Below are positions 57,072-64,000 of a stretch of DNA of 64,000 nucleotides, one piece after another. Source of the DNA: Nereocystis luetkeana (taxonomy: Eukaryota > Sar > Phaeophyceae > Laminariales > Laminariaceae); contig JARUPZ010000024.1 in NCBI GenBank assembly GCA_031213475.1, forward strand, positions 9,117,324 to 9,181,323. The letters are read 5' to 3'. The notes below the pieces were generated by a model, which was not told the origin of the DNA, made no database searches, and saw only the letters and a list, made by a program, of their open reading frames with translations. A program made the translations under genes and the position numbers. How positions within the stretch are numbered: position 1 is the stretch's first letter; every line of letters starts with the position of its first letter.

Positions 57072-60000
57072 GATGATGTTTTCATCTTGACTCATCGCTA
57101 AACAAACTAGTCCGTGAATGGAAGGTGGGTTTAACGTCTTGGTGGGAACAAAAAAACGTTCGGCAATAAGAACAAGCGTAATCCTGAGCTCCTACTCCCT
57201 CCTACTCCCATTGAAAGTTGTTTCTAAAGACCTTGCGGTCGCAAGACAACGCGCAACGTTTGATGAATACGACAGAAACCTATTGCTTAACACCATTGTC
57301 GCCTGCACTCGAGGACTAAAAAAACGACGTTCAGAACATGCGGAATCGCACGAAAAGCTTAACGTTCCAGCGGGACAAGCAAACACAAACAACGAACACT
57401 ATCCTGACGTCGTCTCCTCTCTCCAGATAAATAAACGTTCCTTTACAGGCCTTGCGTGAACGGCTCACCTAGCTACACACCGCTGACGTTAGAGCGAACT
57501 AGAGACGGCCTGAGTTACAGCATACCAAAACTACGCAGTTGTTGCGGTTGCCTTTGCGGCACAGTCAACACTAACACATGTCAGCCATACCTGTTTCCCC
57601 GTAGCTGGGCTGGACCATGCAGCCGGGGACCTCGCACAACCTCCTATTCAGAGCTGCCGATGCAAAAAATGCATGCACCACACAGGCAAGGAACGAGGGG
57701 GAAGCCAGGTCAAAGAAGAGCGCGTGCAACAACATCCAACTAAGGGGTAAGCACAGCATCCCAACCACGGGCATGTACATACAAAATTCAACCGAGGGGT
57801 ATACGGTGATATGCAGGGGGAATGTGTCCACATTAGGAGGCGTTAGACGATCAATTCAAAGCCCCATCGGCAGCTATAACGGAACGTGCTAAGTGGTGCT
57901 GGGTGTTCATAGCGGGTTTCGTGCTATCAGCAAGGAAGCCTGGACCAACTGTATGCCGTATAACACGCAAGGTAACACACCCCCTGGGATATTGTGTAGA
58001 GAAGAGTTCTCCAAAACGTGCCTTAAGGCCTTAAGGGGAGGAACACACAAACACAAAACGAAAATGATGGTGGTGTTGGAAACATCCCGTCGAGTTATTC
58101 TCATAGACGCATCGCTCGGCGTTTGCACCCCCCCGTTGTCTACATTAATTCAGCTTTGAAATTCGTCCGACGGGGTGTGTTGTCTTATCACAAGTGTTAT
58201 ACGGTACACGTATCACAAACACATGTATTTTAGCCCCCGTGGGACTTGAAGGCATGCCTTAACCCTCTCGAGACTTCAGAGCGAAAAGTTGACCGTAAAA
58301 AGTGACGATTGCAGCAACGGTTACTGCGTGGTTGGGGGATGATGCAATGCTTGGTGTCCGAGTTACGATGGTTGAATGCAAGGAGTCATACGGCACGGCC
58401 GCAAGATGGTCTACCTGTACCGCTCGGCGCATGCTGCTCGTAGACGATTGACAGCACCAAAATTTGTCATTGGTGTTGAAACAAATGTCGACAAAAAAGT
58501 GACCTGATTATAGCACAGCATCGTTCACACGGAGCAACACAAGGAGGCATGCTGAGGCAGGGGCAGACCCGAGCAACATTGCCAGGAGATCCCCTGGCAC
58601 GCGCGCGCTGCATGCATGGCAAAAGGCGTACTGCTGCGCCCTCCCACTGTACGAGGTGCGAACAATTCAGCCATAGTAGTACTCAGAACCAAATAAGATA
58701 TGTAAACATAGGGGGGTGTTTGTTTTTTTGGGTCCATTGGGGGGTCTGAGTACTGTATATCACCATGTACTACTACAGCCCTCCCCCACCACAATAGACG
58801 GTCGATAATACCATATGCCTGGTGTTGATTTGGTTGCTATACTGCGAATAAAGCCACGAAAGGGTTGAGTGACACTCGGGCACCGGCTATAGACAAAGCG
58901 GGCGCAGCAATGGCCATAGTCCAGTTCACTTCCATTTTGCAAGCTGGGGTTGCACGAAGAGGCAGTTCTGGTTCTACTGTAGTTCTAGTTCCGCGTGAAT
59001 CACAGCAGCAGCAGCAGTGTGAGACCTTCTTTCGAAAGGCGACTTGAAATGGATGGTTTACTCCACCAACCGTGGATAAAGACCGCGGCAGCTCTCGTTT
59101 CCGCGTGGATCACAGCAGCAGGGTGACCCTTCTTGTCATCAGGCGACTTGCAACGGTTGCGGTGCTCCCCCACTCACTTTGGACAACACCGCAAGAGTTT
59201 CTCTCACTCACGTATCATTTTTCCGGGAGAGTAAGCCGAGGTCCTGGTTTCCTGGTGAGAGCTGGAGCTGTCTTCTGGCGGCTCGGCTACGACCGGCTGG
59301 ACGGGAGAGCGTGGGGTCTCGACAGCGCGGGCGGCGGACGCTGTAGGGGGTGCAAACGAGGGGGCCAGAGCAACGCAGACGAACTGTTGAAGCGGATGTA
59401 AAGGCTTCAATAATCGACGAGCGGCACGCAGGGGAGCGACGGCGACTTTTTCGAAACGTCGAGCTGCGACGGCCCAAATCAATGCACATTTGTTCGCGGG
59501 CGCCAGATTCCTTGTACGGGAAACGTCAAATACCGTCAGGTTTCTTTCGAGGGAACCTTTAAATGGGGTCAGTGTTTTTTTGCAGGCGAAAGCGCCAAAA
59601 GGCGTCATTTGTCTTCGTAGGGTGAAGCGCCAAATCACAGCTCGCGCAATTACGCGAACCGCAAAAAAGCATGTGTACAGTAGCCTGAAGCGGTGAACAG
59701 GGGAGTGTGCCAGTATCGAGCATGCCTCGTCCACTGTTAGTGGTTCCGTCAGACTTTCCCACCGTAGATGTCAGTTCGGCGTCGGATCAGGCAAGATGGT
59801 ACTGCGGAAGGTGCAGGCGGTTCCGGGACTAAACCTTTGAGTGTGGACGGCATCTCCGCTACTCCGGTGGTTGCGCTTCACGCTGTAGAGCTGCGAGAGG
59901 GCTGGGTTTCACGGCTACAGAAGTTTCTAGTTGGACTACAGTAGTTGGGCAAAGAAGTAAGCCAATCAACTGACTTGTAGAGTAATTACCAACAGCAACA

Positions 60001-61109
60001 AAAACGAAAATTTGAGCCACAGACGCCCCAGTCCGATGAAATATGCGGACGAGAACTCCGCACGTTACCGCACGCAACCAACAGCAACATCTAGCATACT
60101 AACTGGTCGGCGGCTTAACGTTAGCCAACTCACAGCCCTTTCATATCATACCGCAACTATGGCCACAGACCAAACGACCTAAGGGTAAGAAAAATCTGAC
60201 AGTTTCCGCTCACCGTCTTTAGCACTGCTGTTTTCTGCAGCCGAAACCTCTGCTCTGTACGCTGTACGTACAAACATTGTGGCACGGAGGGCAACACAGC
60301 AGTGGAACGGCGTACATGGTAGTGGTCAGACGGTCGTTTTCCATCGTACCGTTGGTGTACCGTTGATCTACACATGTCGGCGTGAAACCCCCTCATGGCA
60401 GACTCCTTGGAACCGGAGCGGAGAAAAACAAATTACCAGAGGCGTACCTCGTGCCTCTTCCGTTCTCGCGACAATCAGCACTGACCGCGAAGCAGAGGTA
60501 GCAACAAATCATTCAACGCATGGCGCATTATGCCCTGTGCTTGTGCCTGCTACACCGTTGCGGGCTATACCGTTAGCGAGATGCGCCTCTTTCCTTCCGC
60601 TTGAAACTTGAAATAGGGGCAAGTGGGGCGAAGGGCGATGCTAACACCTTTTCTGTACACATGGTAACCAGACGCATTAACTATAATTGCACACTTTCCA
60701 CCACAGAGGAGCCCAGGAAATTGGGGGCAAACGTTTGGGCATACGTTGGTGCCCTGAGAGTCCACGGGTCACCACTGCCGTCGCGAGTCACCGCCGGGAG
60801 TAGTCCGTTGACACCCTGTCATGCCACGAAGACTACTTCTTGAGCCGGAGTAAAAAACCCCAGTAAAATCGCCAAAAACAAGAGGCCTCCCTAGCCCCGC
60901 TACTGTTTTCATGACGATCAGCTCTACACGCTATTAGTTCAAACAACTGCAAGAAGCGCGGTACTGGGCAGTGTCTGTATTCTCACACGCCAGATCCCCG
61001 ACTTACCATTACCACCACCACTAACTACTGTTCAATACTACTACAATGCTACTGCTACTATATTACTGCTACTACTATTGATCTACTACTATTCATGCTA
61101 CGATCGTAT

Positions 61110-61155
<46 letters not shown>

Positions 61156-63120
61156 GCTACTACTACCACTGTTATCAAGACTGCACACCCTTACCACTGC
61201 CGTCTCTAGTCGCCACCAAGAGTTCGCCGTTGCGGCTGGTGAACATGCCGGCCCTCTTGTGCTCCCGGCAGAAACTCTGGGGTCCTCCCTTCACCCCGTA
61301 CAACGGAGCGCTGTCGCAGCCAGCGTACTGCTTAGCAGCGGCGTCGTCATTGTTACGTGTCGTCATGCCGCGCGATCGGTACGAGGGAGGGAAGAAGGGA
61401 GGCAGCGGGATGCTCAATCCCCGGGCAAGAAGGAAGCAGCTACCGAAGCTGCAGGCACTACCGCTGTATTTTGCATACAAAATACCCGTAGCTGCTGGAG
61501 CTGGGAGCACAACTGTGATCTGTATAAAAATATCAGCAGCCGCTAAAGCTGGGGGCACTACTGCTGTGTCCTAGATACCAGTAGCTGCTAGACCCGGGGG
61601 CACTGCTGCTGTGTTCAGCGTATCATATACCAGTACATAGCTGCTAAAGTTCGGGGCACCAATGGTTTGTTGTGCATAAAACATACCAATAGATGCTGAA
61701 CCTGGGGGTACTACGAACTGCCGTGTTCTGCGTAAAACACACTGGAAATGTGCTGCTGTAACAGCGGGTCGTATTCAGAGGCGGAGGAAGGGGGGCGGAG
61801 CGCGGCTGGTTCGAGAAGAGCTGGCTCTTCATTCTGCGGCGACCAAGCTGTTATCGAGGGATGAGATTGTTGTAGTCAGAGGGAAGGATAGAGGTCGTCG
61901 AACGCAATAATCAGATACGGATGGCCGAAAAGAGAAGAGATAGTCTGGGTTTCGGAGATTTAGGTAAACAAACATGCCCGCCCACACCTCTTCGGTAGGA
62001 TGCGCCAGCGATATAGCGCACGAATGCGACGGCAAACGTTCACACATCGGAAAGATCAGATCAGATCCCGACATAGATGACTTCAATACTTCAGGACAGA
62101 TAAAATTATTGATCTGTATGATCTACTGTAGTTCATGTTGCCGGGCGGAGCCCTAGAATCTGCAGAATCTAGCTCCTGGGGTTGATATCTACTACAGTAT
62201 ACAGATCCTGAACAACATCTTGTTACGGCAGGTTAGTATTTAGATGATCTAGATGATACATCTGTGAATGATTTGTCCGGTGTGTTCAATATGTAGCATG
62301 AAGTGTTCGAGGTATCACCTGGCAGCGCCTGTTCCTGGTGACTATCACGTCCGGATTCTTGTGCTTGGGACAAAAGCGGTTAATTTTGCCGTCTTCGGAC
62401 ATGTAGCGGACTTGGGCGAGACGTCCGCACCTGCGTCGAAAGGAAAAGCAAGGGAGCGACTGACAAGGTTAATACCGCTACGAGGAGGGCGTTCGGCAGT
62501 GACTCTGTGCGCCATAGCGGCCACATATGCGCCTTAACGGCCATACATTACACAATGCAGCCCGTCTCGAGGAACATTAACAGCCGTATGGTCCTTCAGA
62601 TAGACGATGTCGGCTCGCCCGCAGCAATAGTGGGTGCGCACCAAGCGCAGGCCGGCGGTGACTGGCAAAGCAAAAGCATTTAGGCCTACCGATAGAGTCA
62701 CCAACGAAGTGGGCATTTCCGTGTGGATGATACTGTGATATAGCCTACGTCACGCGAGACACAGCACGTTTGGCGCGAAAGAAAGTGCCACTGGTCTGCC
62801 CGCGGTGCCGCACAAAAAGGCCAGATAGACGATGTCAACGTTTCGACGAAAAACATATGGTTCGGTCTTTCAGTGGTAAATACTACAGGTAGTACGAGGT
62901 ATGCACCGGCTAGTACAGTGAGCTTTCGTCCGCGACAGCCATCACCGCGTGGTACTTGCTTACCCTTTGTGCCCGCAGTTCCGGTTGTCGTGAAAAACGC
63001 GATACATGCCATGTTCCCGGTGACTTCCGCAGAGTACCGCGGGTTTTCTGCCGTCGACACTGTAGGAGGGAGGTGTCGAGCAGTTGTGCCCGCCTTGGCA
63101 GTATGTTCCTCGGCCATCGC
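55336..63120 (-). CDS. Five-motif EsV-1-7 protein gene, minus arm (6 exons seen, 5' partial)
   Basis: The exons on the - strand are 63120-62964, 62430-62319, 61327-61195, 57653-57591, 56212-56131 and 55471-55336. Each has exactly the length of its plus-arm counterpart and the frame is open throughout (about 227 residues seen). All five motifs keep their Cys/Cys/Cys/His. Examples are C-QGGHN-C..C-GS-H, C-GHKG-C..C-PK-H, C-QYAG-C..C-RE-H, C-EVPG-C..C-SG-H and C-LFPG-C..C-AS-H. Splice sites and phases (2, 0, 1, 1, 2) agree with the plus arm. The first exon would lie beyond 63121; I find no match to plus-arm exon 1 up to 64000. Intron sequence is mostly unalignable, so the duplication is old. The function inferred is as for the plus-arm gene. 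Confidence 0.8.
56131..56212 (-). CDS. Five-motif EsV-1-7 gene, minus arm, motif 4-5 exon
   Basis: The exon encodes TGRPRF-C-SG-H-KKKGMVGLKNRP-C-LFP. The acceptor tract is TCTCTTTACCCCCAG and the donor GTGAGC. The 82 nt match plus-arm exon 6, with one residue change seen. Confidence 0.85.
57038..57072 (+). repeat. TTG microsatellite
   Basis: About twelve TTG units lie in an intron of the minus-arm five-motif gene. Confidence 0.9.
57591..57653 (-). CDS. Five-motif EsV-1-7 gene, minus arm, motif 4 first-half exon
   Basis: The exon encodes LNRRL, C-EVPG-C and VQPSYGET; 63 nt, donor GTATGG, acceptor TCGGCAG, phases 1 and 1 as in plus-arm exon 5. Confidence 0.8.
57954..58206. mobile_element. MITE family V, copy 3
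   Basis: The left end is TGCCGTATAACACGCAAGGT and the inverted right end TACCGTATAACACTTGTGAT, continuing into AAGACAACACACCCC. It is 253 bp, without coding sequence, and lies in an intron. Confidence 0.75.
60740..60830 (-). pseudogene. Relic duplicate of the exon 4 counterpart, 3' part
   Basis: On the - strand GCGACGGCAGTGGTGACC and GTGGACTCTCAGGGCACCAA resemble the 3' end of the exon at 61195-61327 and the adjacent intron. A similar remnant follows exon 4 in the plus arm (22520-22615). Confidence 0.4.
61111..61155 (+). repeat. ACT microsatellite
   Basis: Fifteen ACT units, with further degenerate ACT/TAC sequence from about 61018. The array lies about 40 bp from the exon at 61195-61327. 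Confidence 0.9.
61195..61327 (-). CDS. Five-motif EsV-1-7 gene, minus arm, motif 3 exon
   Basis: The exon encodes YAG-C-DSAPLYGVKGGPQSF-C-RE-H-KRAGM and ends ATRDGS. It is 133 nt with donor GTAAGG; the acceptor follows TGCTAAGCAG. From KGGPQSF onward the protein is identical to plus-arm exon 4. Confidence 0.85.
61447..61742 (+). repeat. Minisatellite, period about 50-60 bp
   Basis: Five or six units share CAGTAGCTGCTA(A/G)A, CTGGGGGCAC and ACTGCTGTGT-like blocks. The array lies in the intron between the motif 2 and motif 3 exons. Confidence 0.65.
62060..62285 (-). repeat. GATC-rich element, copy 7 (intron, inverted on +)
   Basis: On the - strand it begins ACACCGGACA about 40 nt after the exon donor at 62318 and contains CATCTAGATCATCTAA, a CTGCCGTAACAAGATG block and CAACATGAACTACAGTAG. 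Its place and orientation relative to the gene equal those of copy 2 at 19975. Confidence 0.6.
62319..62430 (-). CDS. Five-motif EsV-1-7 gene, minus arm, motif 2 exon
   Basis: The exon encodes C-GRLAQVRYMSEDG, RF-C-PK-H-KNPDVIV and ends C-Q. It is 112 nt, with acceptor CTTTCGACGCAG and donor GTGATA as in plus-arm exon 3. Only two residue changes were seen. Confidence 0.85.
62964..63120 (-). CDS. Five-motif EsV-1-7 gene, minus arm, motif 1 exon
   Basis: The exon encodes DGRGTY-C-QGGHN-C-STPPSYSVDGRKP, C-GS-H-REHGM and NC-GHKG. It is 157 nt; the acceptor GGGATGATCAG and donor GTAAGC match plus-arm exon 2. Confidence 0.8.
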
Positions 63121-64000
63121 CTGATCATCCCGTCAGCAAGGCGAATTCAACGAAAGGACGAGCCGCGTGGGAAATGAGGTGCAACTACCTTACAAAACGA
63201 CGCTCCAATTTTAGTGGATGGATGAAATAGTTCGTAACACACCCACAGCTGGGGACTAGACGGAGTTGACAGAAAACAATTCGTTGAGGACGGTAGCACT
63301 GTTATCTTACGTGTTCATATACTCGCATCCGTTGAACGGCGTGAAGATTACCAATGAGCAATGCCCCTTCTGGGGTGGTGCCTTATTATTTTCTGAACAC
63401 CTCACGCGAGGAGTACCATATCCCACCGAAATATGACTTCGAAGAAGAATGTTGGTGCAATCCGAGCAAAATTTCTCTGCGCCACTTGTAGGCCTAAAAA
63501 AACAGAACATTTCAATTATCACACTGTTGGTAGTGATAATAACAGGTAGTTGCTCGAGGAGCCGCACCGGTCAGAATATATTGAGTCAAAAAGTGGTATC
63601 GCTACTGTGGCATCACTCGAACATCATCCTTTCGAAACACCAACACTATACCTTGAGGCACTTTGGTCTGTTTACCGGGTTTGTTGCTTTCTTAACGGAG
63701 TTGTCACGATACAGGTGACCTTCGGGTTTCTTGCATGGTATTTCTCTGGGGCAACGGTATATACCGAAAAGAGCGCAACCAATGCGCGCCTTCCCCCGCT
63801 TCGCACTCCAGCCACTGGACCAGATACACATCGTTCGTCCTTCGTTACCGTACCACGGCCGCTGTCTCACGGTAGAAAGTTACGACCCAACCCCGCGTTC
63901 ACCGCCATTAACCCTTTTCTACTGGATTAATCCACACAAATTCCAAGTAGTTTGTGCGGAAACAGTTCTACAGGGGAAAGCCAACGCATCCGAAATACCC
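63121..64000. other. Upstream side of the minus-arm gene, no exon found
   Basis: I searched both strands for a match to plus-arm exon 1 and found none. The plus-arm intron here is 797 bp, so a counterpart exon may fall just outside the window or have diverged. Confidence 0.4.

Noticed and set aside
59204-59734. 176-codon open frame on the - strand
   Set aside because: It lies inside an intron of the minus-arm EsV-1-7 gene, is Ala/Pro-rich, has no recognised domain and no counterpart in the plus-arm intron.

Overview
The window reads as nuclear DNA of a stramenopile, most likely a brown alga (Phaeophyceae) or a close relative. The main reason is a set of spliced genes carrying EsV-1-7 cysteine motifs (C-X4-C-X16-C-X2-H-X12), a family known to be strongly expanded in brown algae. 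The DNA around them is repeat-rich and gene-poor, with long introns and many small inverted-repeat elements. I see no bacterial operons, rRNA genes, confident tRNA genes or CRISPR arrays.

The main structure is an old inverted duplication. On the + strand a five-motif EsV-1-7 gene (18453-28375) is followed by a basic, low-complexity gene ending in one EsV-1-7-like motif (29773-33864). The same pair, in the same order, lies on the - strand (63120-55336 and 54388-50096), so both pairs point at a spacer of about 16 kb (33.9-50.1 kb). The six shared exons of the first gene have identical lengths in both arms (157, 112, 133, 63, 82 and 136 nt). The three exons of the second gene differ only by multiples of three. 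All intron phases agree and all frames are open, while the introns themselves are mostly diverged. Both copies therefore look maintained. Exon 1 of the minus-strand five-motif gene was not found and probably lies past position 64000.

Region by region: 0-5.4 kb is a repeat mosaic with a foldback element (781-1338). About 6.0-8.9 kb holds a broken Ty3/Gypsy-type pol remnant on the - strand. 9-18 kb holds minisatellites, small inverted-repeat elements and many copies of the 9-bp near-palindrome TACCWGGTA. 18.4-33.9 kb is the plus-arm gene pair. 34-50 kb is a spacer with a five-copy repeat family, minisatellites, a perfect-TIR MITE and an hAT-like insertion with an 8-bp target duplication. 50.1-63.1 kb is the minus-arm gene pair.

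What these genes do cannot be read from the sequence. By family analogy (the Ectocarpus developmental regulator IMMEDIATE UPRIGHT carries EsV-1-7 motifs) the motifs are likely small metal-binding or interaction modules. In both arms the last exon of the first gene also has a phase-compatible possible donor to the second gene, so each arm may instead encode one fused six-motif protein.
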